Source of the DNA: Azolla caroliniana
Taxonomy: Eukaryota > Polypodiophyta
NCBI GenBank assembly: GCA_043228905.1
Contig: JBHGNT010000012.1
Coordinates: 3,472,001 to 3,536,000, forward strand
Direction of reading: 5' to 3'
Length of the DNA: 64,000 bases
A model generated the notes under the pieces. The model ran no database searches, was not told where the DNA came from, and saw only the letters and a program-made list of their open reading frames with translations. Below are positions 52,331 through 63,540 of this stretch, piece by piece. The translations under genes and the position numbers were made by a program. Within the stretch, counting starts at the first letter, position 1; every line of letters begins with the position of its first letter.

Positions 52331-55300
52331 TAGCTCTAATGGTGGGTTGGCTCATCATTGTTAATCTTCTGCCCGGTTTCTACCACATGCAGAAAATACT
52401 CAATAGACTCATAAAGGCTTTATTGTAGCACTTTCGTGAGTGAATGCCCATTGCAAGGTTGTGTATCTCAGTGGAGCACCATTAACCCCAACAGTCTTGA
52501 CAATGGATTAACCTTGTTTCCCTACCTCAGGCAATGTTTTCCACCTCGTCACTGACACCATGCTATAGTGCTAGAAATCTCATTTGAATGCATAGTTGTA
52601 TGTCACATGGAGAAATGACAAGGATGATATGCTTGAGATGGTCATACCAAGCAAAAAAATTCAAGCCTTTTTTTAGGGAAAAGGATTTCTTTTAACTTCA
52701 TGCTCAATAGACTAGAAGCTTCTTATTAGAGTTAATGATACAACTTTTGATATAATGAATGGTAAAAGTTTTGTTACATTTCTAGAATGTCTGAGATGAT
52801 TATGTTTTATTTATCCATTGAATTATGTAAATTATTTAGCAAACTAGTTTTAAGTGATTGTGCTTCAATTATGTCACTTTACTGTAGTATTTGATCAAAG
52901 AGTAAGTTGTGCCCTTGTAACAGCAAGTTGGAGTTATGTCATGGCTTAAGGGTGATCTAGGCTGATAATCCAACTCCAGCTGTAAACATGAAAGGGTATC
53001 GGATCAAAACAACTCTCTGGTAGGAGAATGGAACAAAGTTAAGATATTTAAGAACTCCATGTGATTAGGTCTTTCGATCGGCCATATTTCGTTGACCACA
53101 TAATTGTACACATAGAAATGTTTGGGAAGTTTTAAAATGATAACATTTATGTCGGTTGATTCATTGACGATATACTTTGATGGGACATTTTTTAATAAAA
53201 GTTTGCTATTTATTTTTCTAACCATCTGTCTATAACATAATGTAAATGTTCTCAAATATGAACTATTTTGACATTCGAAGTAGGTTGTGCTGAACATTAT
53301 GTAGAGAATACAGTGTTTCACTAGCCTTCATACATATTTCAAAACACGGTACTCAACAACCACTCAACAAAATCACCTTTGTACATCCTATGTGGTGCTA
53401 GTTTCAATGGAGCATACACTTGTTCACATGCAATGCAACAATTGCATGCAACCTTTGTTTCTGTGTGTAGTTTGATTAATGCTTCAAGACATTGTCTTTT
53501 TTCTTCATTGGTAACCCCTTGGTTTCCCTCTTGATTTGTTAATGGTCATTATAGCCTTTGCACAATATTATTGCCATTGAAGTCTTTCAAACAAGTGCAT
53601 GTGATGATCATAAATGTTCTATGTTCTATGGGTGTGGAATTTGTTGAAGATTGAAAACATTCTTTAATCATAATGAGAGTGAGGAAGGAGAGGCTTTCTC
53701 TCATAATTAGTAATATATGTCGCAATTAGAGGAATGTAAATAATTGAGAGTGCTTAATTTTTGTAATCATTGCTAGTGAAGTAGTAATAAGATAGAACAT
53801 GGGAAGAGGGGGAACTGCAAATTCTACGGAGACAAGCACATAAGAGATGATAGAGGTAGGTCCACTAGAAAGAGTAGACCTAAATCAAAGAAAAATGAAT
53901 CAATGATAGAAGTTGTTGGAGAGAGGGAGCAAATCAATAACCTTACTATTTACATTTTGATTTGAAGGTTTGATACATTCAATAAATCAAGATCGCAACA
54001 TGTAAGGTTCATCACATACTAAGGATGAAGTTTAAATAAAAAACTTCTAATATGGAAGGTATATAGAGTATTCTATCTTTAATGGTTAAAACCATATCAT
54101 TTTCTTGGTACAAAATGACTGTTGAGGCATGAAAAAGGCATCTCTAAGACCCAAACAATGGAAACACATCTTTTAAATCATAATGACGATATTCAAAGGC
54201 ATTGAAATTAGAAGTTCACAACACATATACGTTAGTCAATGCAATATATAGCGTTGCCCTTTGCGGAGATTGATAAATCAAGTTAAAAAACAATGAAACT
54301 AAAGAATACCCAAATTTCATGAAGAAATAACCACATTACATGGAAACCGATGGAGCTTAAATGTTTCAAAGGGGCAAGCAAAAAGAAGTCTTGAAACTCC
54401 TAATTTTCATACAAAGGAACCACACAACACCTGTGGAGATTGGACCAAACTCTTAAGACTAAAAGATTCAATGACAAAAGGGAAATGAAACTCATACTTC
54501 CTAACTAATATTTAAGAAAACATAACCACAACATTTGATATTAGAAGTGGAGTCTTGGCATTTGTCCATGGAGCCTCAAGTCGACCACCCTAGCCTACGC
54601 CTACAATGGGCTTCAATTCCGTATTATGCACCCATGTGCTCCATTTTCAGTTATGAAAGGTGACAACACTACATGATAGCACACACATAGACAAATATTT
54701 CTCTCCCATACATGCTAAAACCCACACTTTTCTGTTGGCATCAAAACAATTGCTTCCTTATGATTTACCTCACATTCTCTTTGTTGTGAGTTTGGGTGTA
54801 AGGGCACAAGCAAGGAGTTTCGTTCACTCAACATTTTTACTTTTGATGAGTTCGTGTGTTTTAAGTATTACACTTATTTACCATATTCCACTTTCAACTA
54901 CATTAGAGTTGAACAATGTTTGCTAATAAAGTTACCATCCATCAAGAGTTTTTCTTTGACTTTGCGCATACATGTGTGAAAATGCTTCACTTTTGATCTC
55001 GCGAGTCATATTTGATATGTGAGGATGATAATAAAATCTATAGTACACCACATGCACAAAGTGTGTATGAATGTGGCATTGGACACACATGTGCCCACCT
55101 CGCGCACACATGCATAAAAACACACAATGCAGTGGACGATGCATGCCATTTCTAGGATGCATCATGCCAAACAAATGCTAGTAGATAGATAGACATATTT
55201 TATGATCGTCCTTGAAGATCAAACTTGAGCTCTAGGGCTGAAAGTGGAACATTTTCACTCAACATATGTGGAATGCATATGAGACTCATGATAGTCAAGA

Positions 55301-55469
55301 ATATTGTTGATAAATGTTGCAATCGACACTATACATTATGACTAAGAGAGAGGAATGTGTGTAGGGAGTGGACTAGATTGAAAAAAACTTGCAAAATAGG
55401 CTTGAATGTGGTCAAAGTCATAGAGGATTCTTGTCAATAGTGCAATATACCCAGGAGGTGGAACATGTC

Positions 55470-55853
55470 TAAGGGTAACAATCGGCAACGATTCGACAGT
55501 GTCGAACTCAAACTGTTTAAAACCGAACCATTTAAAAAAATTGAAATTAAAACCAAACCGAACTAAACCACAAAACTGTTACAGAAAATTGAAGCTCAAA
55601 CCAAAACTGTTTAGAGACTTTCAAACTGTTAAACCATTAAATCGTTAAAAAGTGGGCTTTCGCGGTTCGGTTTTGGTTTTCACGTTTGGTCAAAATTCAA
55701 AATTTCACATTTCAATTTTTAGAAATTAAAAATTTTCAATATTTCAATATTTAGTTTTTTAAATCGTACTGTTCAAACCGAAAACAGTTAAACTGATAAA
55801 GGCTCGAACCGAACTGAAACTGAAAATTGAACCAAACACTAAAATTGCCCTAC
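55470..55853. mobile_element. second copy of the palindromic GGTTCGG element
   Basis: It begins TAAGGGTAACAATCGGCAACG and ends AAATTGCCCTA. It is full of AAACCGAACC and GGTTCGGTTTTGG words and shares the AATCGGCAACG end with 51813-52330. No target-site duplication was seen. Confidence 0.65.
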
Positions 55854-55974
55854 CTCCCCCCCAAACACTAATGTGTTATCTCATTGTCAAAGAGGATGTG
55901 AGCTAAACTCGTATAGAAGCAATAGTAGGTGCAAATGGTGGACAAAGAAAGGGATGGACGCAGTATCTATGGAG

Positions 55975-57342
55975 TGTGAGTGGGTAGCGAATGAATGAGG
56001 TGTCAGTGTTTCGAGAAACGATGGTCTCTAGTGAGTTCTTTTGCGCTACCACGATCATGATTGTTACGCGATGGGGATGGTATCTATAGATTGTAGGCAG
56101 GTAATGAATGAATGAATGGGATTTCGGTGTTCCGAGAAATGGTGGTGGTCTCTAGTGGGTTCTTTCTTTTGCGCGCTATTAGTAAGGCCAAAGTTGTCTA
56201 CAATAAAAGATGTGGCCTCCATAGCCACACACAAAAGAAAAATGGTCTCACAGGAAACAAACATAATATGAGCCATAGTACGTAAAATTCGTGTTCGTCT
56301 TGCATAACATTCGTTTTTGGAAAACGAATGCGAATGTTATGAAAACATTCATGTGGTTCTTTTTTTGTTTTTTTCCCAATTTTTTTATTGTTTTTTTTTT
56401 CATTTTTTAGGCTTATTTACCTCATGATAAATAGTTAATCTATAAGTATGGTATTTATCATTCTTTGAGGGTGTTTTTCTTACGCGAATGATTGAAACAC
56501 TCGCGAATACGAATGCACGTATGGGTCATACTATGGTACTATGAGCCATACGTAACATACGTGCATACGCGAATGGTTCAACCATTCCAATATGGTAAAC
56601 ACCCTCGAAGTATGGTAGATACCATACTTTTGTATTCATTATTTTATTCTAAGGTAATAGTTTTTTTAAAGGTAAGAAAGTTAAGGTAAAAAAAAACAAA
56701 AAACATAAGAATGTTTTGACAACAATAAACATTCGTTTTCATTCGTATGAAACGAATGTTTGCCAATACATTCGAGTATATTACGTACACTATGGAAAAA
56801 CAAACAGAACACAGACACAGACACACACAAAAGAGATAAAGAGAAGAAAGAACAGAAGAGAAGCACATGTAAAGGATGAACAGAAGAAGGGAATGGAAGG
56901 GATGGATGGGTAGGGAAGTAAGATCGAGTTGAAAGGAAGAGAAAGACAAAATGACCCACCTCGCAGATTTCGCGATTCCTGCTACTTCTGCTTGTTGGCC
57001 TCTCTCTCATCCTTTCGATTCTTCTTCTTCTTCTTCTTCTTCCTCCTCCTCCTCCTCTTTCTCTACTCATGAGCAGCAGCACTTCAGTTATGCTCCTGGA
57101 CCCACTATCTCTTGCTCTGCCAGATTCTGCAGTGCCAACAACAATCACGGGAGCAGTCCATACAATGTCCTGTCTTCTTCTTCTTCTTCTTCTTCTGTGT
57201 TCGTCTCTAGAAGGACCGCCAAAGGTGCTAGTCCTGTGCTTGTTGAAAACCCAACTCTTGCTTCAGGTTAGACTTTTCTTTCTAAAATTTGGAAAATGAT
57301 CCCAAGTATTTTACCAAGCTTGTTGCATAGTGACTGGATATA
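55975..57342 (+). repeat. inverted segmental duplication, RRM-gene copy
   Basis: Plus-strand counterpart of 43480-44560. It contains, in the same order relative to the gene, the TCTATAGAT(A/T) block (about 55960-56085), the AAGGCCAAAGTT and GTGGCCTCCATAGCCACAC words (about 56185-56230), the 5'UTR word TGACCCACCTCGCAGATT (56952-56969), exon 1, the CAGGTTAGA donor, and TGACTGGATATAT in the intron (57331-57343). It differs by an internal tandem repeat of about 125 bp (both units hold GCGCAAAAGAA- and CGAGAAA-type words) and by the fold-back transposon pair at 56273-56795. Confidence 0.85.
56273..56795. mobile_element. fold-back pair of MITEs in the RRM-gene promoter
   Basis: Two copies of one element family lie head to head. 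The left arm runs on the minus strand (56273 to about 56535) and the right arm on the plus strand (about 56536-56795). The outer ends are CCATAGTACGTAAAATTCG and, on the other strand, CCATAGTGTACGTAATATAC. The centre CATACTATGGTACTATGAG is itself palindromic. The right arm matches the single copy at 47026-47278. The pair could fold into a hairpin of about 260 bp. It ends about 155 bp before the ATG of the RRM gene. Confidence 0.78.
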
Positions 57343-60300
57343 TGTTGTCGTTGTTAAAAGGCATATATGTATTGATTTAAGCCTCATAATTGGTTCAGGT
57401 TGGTTTCTCCTTCTAGAAATATTAGGAATTCTACCAAGCATTTGAAACATCTTGATTGGGTAAAAGTAGTATGTATTATGGGCATTGATCATGAGGTCGT
57501 TAAATTTAATGTTAAATTCTACCAAGTGTATGAAGCATCTTGATTGAGTAAAAGTAGAATGTAGTGTGGCCATTGATCATGAAGTCTTTAAATTTAAGTT
57601 AAATTCTACAATGCAGCATAATTAGATCAAGTATTGACAAGAAAGTATAATTGAGAGTGTTAAGCAAACCCATTAATGTAATTAGATTGCCAAATGTTGG
57701 AAAAAAACGAAGAATTAACTATACTTGCAATAAAAACAATCCATAACCTCAGTGAATTTTGGCTATTTATAAAATAAAAAAATTACACCCCTCCCCCCAA
57801 AAAAAACAGCACACACACACACATGTGAGTGAGAGAGAACAAGAACAAATAAGAGTAATAATTTTGGCAAAAGTAAAAATAAAGAATGATAGAAATAATT
57901 ACATAATTTAAAACAATTTAACCTGCAAATTTCATTTCAAGCCACAGAAATCATGTGCGGATCCTTATTCTTTTGTCCTAGTTTAGGTGGAAATGTTATT
58001 ATGGGATCAGTTTCTGCCAGAAAAAGAGATAGTGTGATCGAAGCAGATGATATCGATTCGAGACCCTACAAAGAGGAGGAACTCCCCCCTAAGCCATTGG
58101 GTTTTGGTCAAGGAAAGAGGTATGATACATCATTAGAAGAAAAGATTCTTGAGGAAATCGAACGTGACAGAATAGCTCAGACTGCTGCCAGCTCATCAAA
58201 TCGAAAGAAATTAGAAGGATCTAAGAAGCAAGATCCCGCAAAGAAAAATAATTCAGCAAGTAAGAAAAACAACCAACTTGGTCATGACATTATTTATTTA
58301 TTTTAAGATTGTACGATGGTTATATTCTTCAGACGCATGCAAAGTATTGAGTGCAGAGTGTCAAGGAAAGAAATTTTATTTTGGACTTCATTTTGTTTAA
58401 ATTCGCTAAACCATATATATACAACTATGTATTAATCCATTATACATATATCCATCTGGTTGATGTGCGTCAATAGGCATTTTTTAGTAATTAGATCTTG
58501 ATGCCCCTTTGCTTGTTTTACTCTTTTCTTTTGTAATGAATTTATATTGCTTTACCATATCTTGAATTAAAAGAAAATTTCTTGTTTCTATTAACTTTGC
58601 CTACTCAATCAACAGCTACTGGGGTGAAGGTAATGATGAATGATTTGCCGAAGAAAAAGAATATAAAGAGAGACTTGTTATCAGCTTTCAAGCATGTCCC
58701 AGGACTTCTGGAAATAAGTCCTAGTGTGCTTGGTAATGAAAAGACACGTGATCCAATATGCAAAGGATTTGGAATCTTGATTTTCGATAACATTGATCAT
58801 GCTAGAAGGTGTGTATGGAACCATGAATTTTATATAAGTTTGGCAATAAGGAATGTTTTTAAAGTTTCTTATGTGATGTATAAGGCAATGCTTTTACTTT
58901 GTTCTTTTAGCATCTAATATCTTGTTTTTTGAACATTTGTTCGTGGAGTTTTTGATATGTAATTCCAACTTTGTCTTTTTCTTTTTTTGTAGCTTTGTCT
59001 CATCATTTGAGGGTGAGCCGATTCAATTCGGTAAAGTAACAAAGCAACCATCTTACAGAATGTTGAATGAAGGTGTTGCAGACACAATGACTATCAACTC
59101 AAAATTCATGAATGAAGTGCCTAGATTGAGAATAAGGGAGAAATCTAGTAATTTGATTGTAAAGTCTCTTGTTTCTGATGTGCCTTCCTCTGATACGGAA
59201 TATGGAAATCTAGTTAGCAATGTTGTATCAGCTGAGAAAGCACCAACGTTTCAATTGCAAAAGAATGGAACTTTACATACTGAAATTTTACAGAAAGAAA
59301 AGGCTGCATTATCAGGAGAAGTTGAATTATATGAAGAATATGATATATCTGGAGAAGAGGATGATGATGATGACATTAACGATGAAATTGAACTTGGTGA
59401 TGATGATGAAGATGAAGATGAAGATGAAAATGAAGATGAAGATGAAGATGAAGATGAAGATGAAGATGAAGATGATGAAGACTATGAATATTTCGATGAT
59501 GATGTACAAGTGGAATTCTTTGCCAGTGGAGAAAATCAAAATCTGGTGGTTATTGACAACAGTCTGAAAGATAATCAGGATGAATCCAGAGATATTGATG
59601 CTCATATGAGTGAATCTGAAAGGAGAATCGAAGAATTAGAAAACAATCTAAGAAAGAAACTAGGGGTAGGAGAGATTGCCGATAAACAAATAAGGTCTGA
59701 AGAACAAGTAAGTATGGCAAATTCGAGGGCTTTTAAGGTGAGGAAAACTCGAGGATCAAAGAAGATAAAACCAAAAAAAGGAAATAATGTGGCAGCGGTT
59801 ACAACCGGGTAAAACTTTACTTCAGTAATCTCTATCATCTTATATATAGTTATCTATGTATGAAGTAAAACAGAATGATACATGAATGTTGATGCAAGCA
59901 GAATGTGTGTGTGTGTTTTGGGGGGGGGGGGGGGGCGGGGGTTTGATCAACATTAATTTCTAAGAATTTTGAATTTTTTTGGCTATTTGTATGGCCAGGG
60001 TTTTTGAAAGATTTGCTCAATCATTTACATGCAAATAATTGCAAGTAATAGTCTCCAGAATGAGCTAAATATTAGGAGACCTTGAACAATGAGACAAATC
60101 ATAGCTACCCATGATGTGCCAAGGCAACGAGATGTTTGCATTAATTTTAGACATTTTTCTTTGTTCCTAGGAAACGTTATAGTTTTTGACCCACTAGTTG
60201 TTCACTATATTTTTTATGACAATTCAAATATCCCTTTTCTGACCTTTGTTTATTTTCTTTTCAAGCTTCTCTTTATTTGTTATGTTTGTGTAAGTTCAAC

Positions 60301-60437
60301 TCTTGGTTAGTTGCCTTGTGAAGGTATATGGTTCTAAAACTTTTCCTGTAATGTGTAGGCTGAAGAAAAATGACAGAGCAATCATGATGGGCGTCTTGGA
60401 AAAGTATGGAAAGCATCCAAAGAATACATTGTCTTGA
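56951..60437 (+). CDS. plastid RRM RNA-binding protein (RBD1-like)
   Basis: Hand-built exons: 56951-57266, 57987-58259, 58616-58808, 58993-59808, 60359-60437. The introns are GT-AG, phases agree and the total is 1677 nt or 558 aa. Exon 1 encodes a Ser-rich transit peptide that is a copy of NTRC exon 1. Exon 2 is basic/acidic linker (DSRPYKEEELPPKPLGFGQGKRY). The RRM (about residues 200-285) has KKKNIKRDLLSAFKHVPG and KTRDPICKGFGILIF (RNP1-like), then FVSSFEGEPIQFGK. A long Asp/Glu tract (about residues 382-433), encoded by GATGAA repeats, and a Lys-rich C-terminus ending EKYGKHPKNTLS follow. The order resembles Arabidopsis RBD1 (At1g70200), a chloroplast protein for 23S rRNA processing; I recognise this only moderately. 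If exon 1 is skipped, a frame opens at an ATG at 57953 in intron 1. Confidence 0.85.
57428..57602. repeat. tandem direct duplication (about 87 bp) in intron 1 of the RRM gene
   Basis: Two units each begin ATTCTACCAAG and contain CATCTTGATTG, GTAAAAGTAG and CATTGATCATGA. They are diverged at several positions. Confidence 0.88.
59399..59474 (+). repeat. GATGAA/GATGAT coding microsatellite
   Basis: A run of GAT and GAA codons encodes the acidic tract of the RRM protein in exon 4. Its length is a multiple of three units, so changes in copy number keep the frame. Confidence 0.9.
59920..59941 (+). repeat. G run in intron 4 of the RRM gene
   Basis: Sixteen G, one C, then five G, preceded by a GT run. 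On the transcribed RNA it could form G-quadruplexes. Confidence 0.85.
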
Positions 60438-62340
60438 TCTGAAAACTGGCGTTTGAGATACCAAAGTTCCCAAAAATGATTTGATGCAGCTTGTATGGCA
60501 TTGAGCTAGTATGTGTATGGGATTTGACTTGTACCATTGTTTAATTTATCGGCAGAGACTTAGAGATTTGAATATAGAGTTATTTTTGGAAAAAAATTTA
60601 ATTGCATTAAAAAAGTTTGAAAAGACAATTTTGTGATACTATCAATGACTCTGAAATGTTGTTGATATAAGAGAAGGATTTTTATCATACATGCATTGAC
60701 TCACAGTCATTGATGCCACTAAGGTATAAAATCAAGAAAGTGACAAACTCAAGAATAAAGTTGCAACATTGTTGGAGAGTAGGATTAGAATGCATGCTTG
60801 AAAGTCAATGGTTCTCAATAAATGAGGTTGATAAGATAAAATATCGAGAAAATTACCAATTCAATATTTTAGGATTATGAATGAAATGCTATATCAATGT
60901 CTTCAAAAAGCAAAAATTAGCTGTGAGACCAATTAACATTGCCTTTGTAATATTTTGTTTCAATATCACAGTAGAATGGCATTTAATTGTCGTACATTAT
61001 TATTACATGCATAGCACAGAAATAATTATATTATTAGACATTGATATAATTGACAAAGGAGGTAATTAGCGGGTTACTTGTGTCATGTAGGTGTGGATGT
61101 ATATTTGCTATGAGCTAGTATTGATAGAAATAGTTGATTATGTGAGACTTGATTTAATCCTAGCAGTTCGCAATGGTTCATTTTGGGATTCTCAAATTTG
61201 AAACTTACATTTAACTTGATTTAATCAATAAATTGTTTCAAAGGATTTATAAATGGTTAAGTCATTTAGATGTGGCTTTTTGCAAACCAATATTGTGTTA
61301 ATTTTTGCACAATTCTTTTACCTATAGATTTAGCAAGAAGAAAATATTGGCTCTCAAATGTTGTGGTGTGTATGTGTTCCTTTGTGCCACCCTTTTAGCA
61401 CACCCCTTTTAGCACACATGTAGCTAAGACAACCAAAATGGGTACCTTTGTATCGACTATAAATTGAGCAAGAAGTAAGAAGTTAAGTAGGTTGGTCTTG
61501 ATCTCTTTATGTGCATTTCACAATATTATAATTTATTATGTTAATAGACTATAGCTCTTAATTTCATGGAGTTAATTCATATTTAATACAAATTTTGAAA
61601 ATGTCATTTCCCTAATTCATTATGTCATTTAAACGACAAATTGTTTAGTTGTTTTAGAAGCAAATCATTAAGGTGTTTAAGTCATAGTTTGAAGCCATTT
61701 AAACTATATGGCATAAACCATGAAGCCATGGAAAAACCCAACTGAACATTGAATTCCTAGGCCAAACTAAACCGAAATCTAGCTATTTGCAAGTTTTCGA
61801 ATTGGAATTGAATTAATTTGTGCTTTTTGTGCTTTTGTTTGACCCAAACCAAACCATTAATCTCTTTACAATTAGTTACATTATGTTAGTCTATTAAAAA
61901 TTACATGAGCAACCATGATAGTTGATTTCTCATCAATAATCCCTCTATTACTTCAAAGAAAATCCAAATATCTTGTCTACATTTGTTCCACGATTATTCA
62001 TCTCCATTACTATCTTGAAAACTTCATGTAAAAAGTTGATCATTTTTTCGTGATTAACTCCTCTTAATTACCCTCACTAAAGGATATTGGTTTTCACCAT
62101 TTGTATATCTTATTCACCCTAACTCAATGCTCAAGTTGTCCATTCACTAGAGCGCCTTAATTAATCCGTAATTACTTGTGTTCTTCTCAACTTCTCAAAT
62201 GGAACTCTTGCATGAATGCCCCAATTTTTTTAAAGAATGGATCTATTTATTATTAAGTCTTTGAGCAACCTTATGTTAGATAATATACTTGGAAGTCAAA
62301 ATATGACCTATAGGACCAAAAGCCAATATGAACTTTCCTT

Positions 62341-62690
62341 GAACAAAAATATAAGCAAATGCAATTCATCCCATTTTCCAAACCTTTTGTTCATATCTTG
62401 TGTCCATCTTAGACCCAAACTTTTGTTTTTACGCATCTTGTGAGTATTTTTACTTGCTCCCCATGCAATTCTAGGAATAACATATTAGAGGATAAAAAAA
62501 CGTACTCTTGGACAAAAATATAAATACATGGTGAAGCAAAAGTAATTCATCCCATTGTCCAAAACATTTCTTCATATCTTGTGTCCATCTTAGACCTAAA
62601 CTTTTGCTTTTAAGCGTCTTTTGAATATTTTTACTTGCCCCCCATGCAATTCTAGGAATAAAATATTAGAGGATCAAGAAACCTTTGCAT
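62341..62690. repeat. tandem direct duplication, about 181-bp offset
   Basis: Two units share ACAAAAATATAA, AATTCATCCCATT, TCATATCTTGTGTCCATC, TTTTTACTTGC and CCATGCAATTCTAGGAATA, in the same order with moderate divergence. Confidence 0.9.
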
Positions 62691-62732
62691 TCCATTTTGC
62701 AACCTTTTTCAGTATTTGCTGTGGAGAAAGAG

Positions 62733-62992
62733 GGATAAGACGGGGACACATGGGTTCCATGGAAACATCTAACAACCCCTAAGCCCTTGGGGGAACAAAA
62801 ATATTGAATTTATCCATGCATATGATGGCGTGTAGATTTTTGATATTGCAAGATATGTGTTGCAGACGTATGGGATCCATTAAAACATCTAACAACCCCA
62901 AAGCCCTTGGAGGAACATTAATATTGAATTTATCCATGCATATGATGGCTCGTATATTTATGATATTAAAAAACATGTGTTTCAACCCACAA
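62733..62992. repeat. tandem duplication, 120-bp units, of a dispersed repeat
   Basis: Two units with AACATCTAACAACCCC, AAGCCCTTGG and ATTGAATTTATCCATGCATA follow each other (about 62753-62872 and 62873-62992). The same block occurs once at 48080-48205. Confidence 0.88.
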
Positions 62993-63231
62993 TTGTGGAT
63001 ATATATTGTTTACTATTTCATTGAGAATAAGGGCGTAGCACATGAGAGGACAATAATTAAGGTATCACGTTCACAATTACTTAATGGAAGTATTATAGCT
63101 AAAATTCCTCGTCCTTCATATGCCTAACATTTGGTTGTCTTACAACATGAAGCACACTCTATATTTGTATGGGAATTGTAAAGAATCGGGAGTGATTTTG
63201 TGCAGTGGAAGAGAGAGAGAGAGAGAGAGAA

Positions 63232-63250
63232 GGGGGGGGGGGGGGGGGGG
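63232..63250. repeat. GA run and 19-G homopolymer
   Basis: A GA microsatellite (about 63209-63231) runs into 19 consecutive G, ending directly before the SINE head. Confidence 0.95.
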
Positions 63251-63251
63251 T

Positions 63252-63345
63252 GCAGATGGATGTAGCTCAGTTGGTAAGGTTGCCCAATGGAGACCAGGTG
63301 GTCATGGGTTCAACCCCTACATTCCATAGTGACATCTAGAGAATT
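63252..63345 (+). mobile_element. tRNA-derived SINE head (Pol III A and B boxes)
   Basis: GGATGTAGCTCAGTTGGTAAGG at 63258 contains a good A box (TAGCTCAGTTGG, 63263-63274). GGTTCAACCCC (63307-63317) is a good B box at tRNA spacing. The arms GGATGTA and TACATTCC could pair as a near acceptor stem. The anticodon arm does not fold convincingly, so this looks like a tRNA-derived SINE or tRNA relic rather than a working tRNA gene. The 3' limit is not visible. Confidence 0.55.
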
Positions 63346-63364
63346 AAGAGTATATGAAGTATAT

Positions 63365-63440
63365 AATAGAGAGGCGAGGAAATTGGGTCTCGAACCCATG
63401 ACACAATGCTTGTAGCGTCAGCAACTTACCACTAGGGTAA
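63365..63440 (-). mobile_element. second tRNA-derived SINE head, opposite strand
   Basis: On the minus strand, CCTAGTGGTAAG (about 63425-63436) resembles an A box. GGTTCGAGACC (63386-63396) is a perfect-looking B box in the context TCATGGGTTCGAGACCCA. The arrangement matches the 5' end of many plant SINEs. It points toward the SINE head at 63252, and the two B-box regions are partly complementary. Confidence 0.5.
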
Positions 63441-63540
63441 AGTAATTACGAGAAAAAAACAAAAAGAGAGAGAGAGAACACAATGTATATAGAAAAAACA
63501 AGAAAATTGTAATAACATGACCCAACAATTACAAAGAGAA

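Larger units (their letters stand above)
51135..55974. other. intergenic, no gene seen
   Basis: The first few hundred bases should include the LOLITA 3' UTR. The rest is AT-rich, with two palindromic GGTT(C/T)GGTTT-type elements (51813-52330 and 55470-55853). No protein-coding or RNA gene was recognised; the short open frames are isolated and without conserved motifs. Confidence 0.5.
60438..63231. other. intergenic, no gene seen
   Basis: The 3' UTR of the RRM gene is followed by an AT-rich spacer. A degenerate AACCATT/GGTT-rich stretch (about 61160-61860) may be a third, decayed copy of the palindromic element at 51813. Two tandem duplications lie at 62341-62690 and 62733-62992. No coding region was recognised. 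Confidence 0.5.

Noticed and set aside
57953-58306. 117-codon frame starting MCGSLFFCP as the start of the RRM gene
   Set aside because: Its first residues lie in intron 1 and include the acceptor CCTAGTTTAG. Splicing exon 1 to 57987 fits in phase. It is kept as an alternative start only.
59327-59605. 92-codon Ile/Phe-rich minus-strand frame
   Set aside because: It is the antisense of the GAT/GAA tract in exon 4 of the RRM gene.
63258-63325. A functional tRNA gene
   Set aside because: The A and B boxes are good, but the anticodon arm does not form a proper stem and the acceptor pairing is imperfect.
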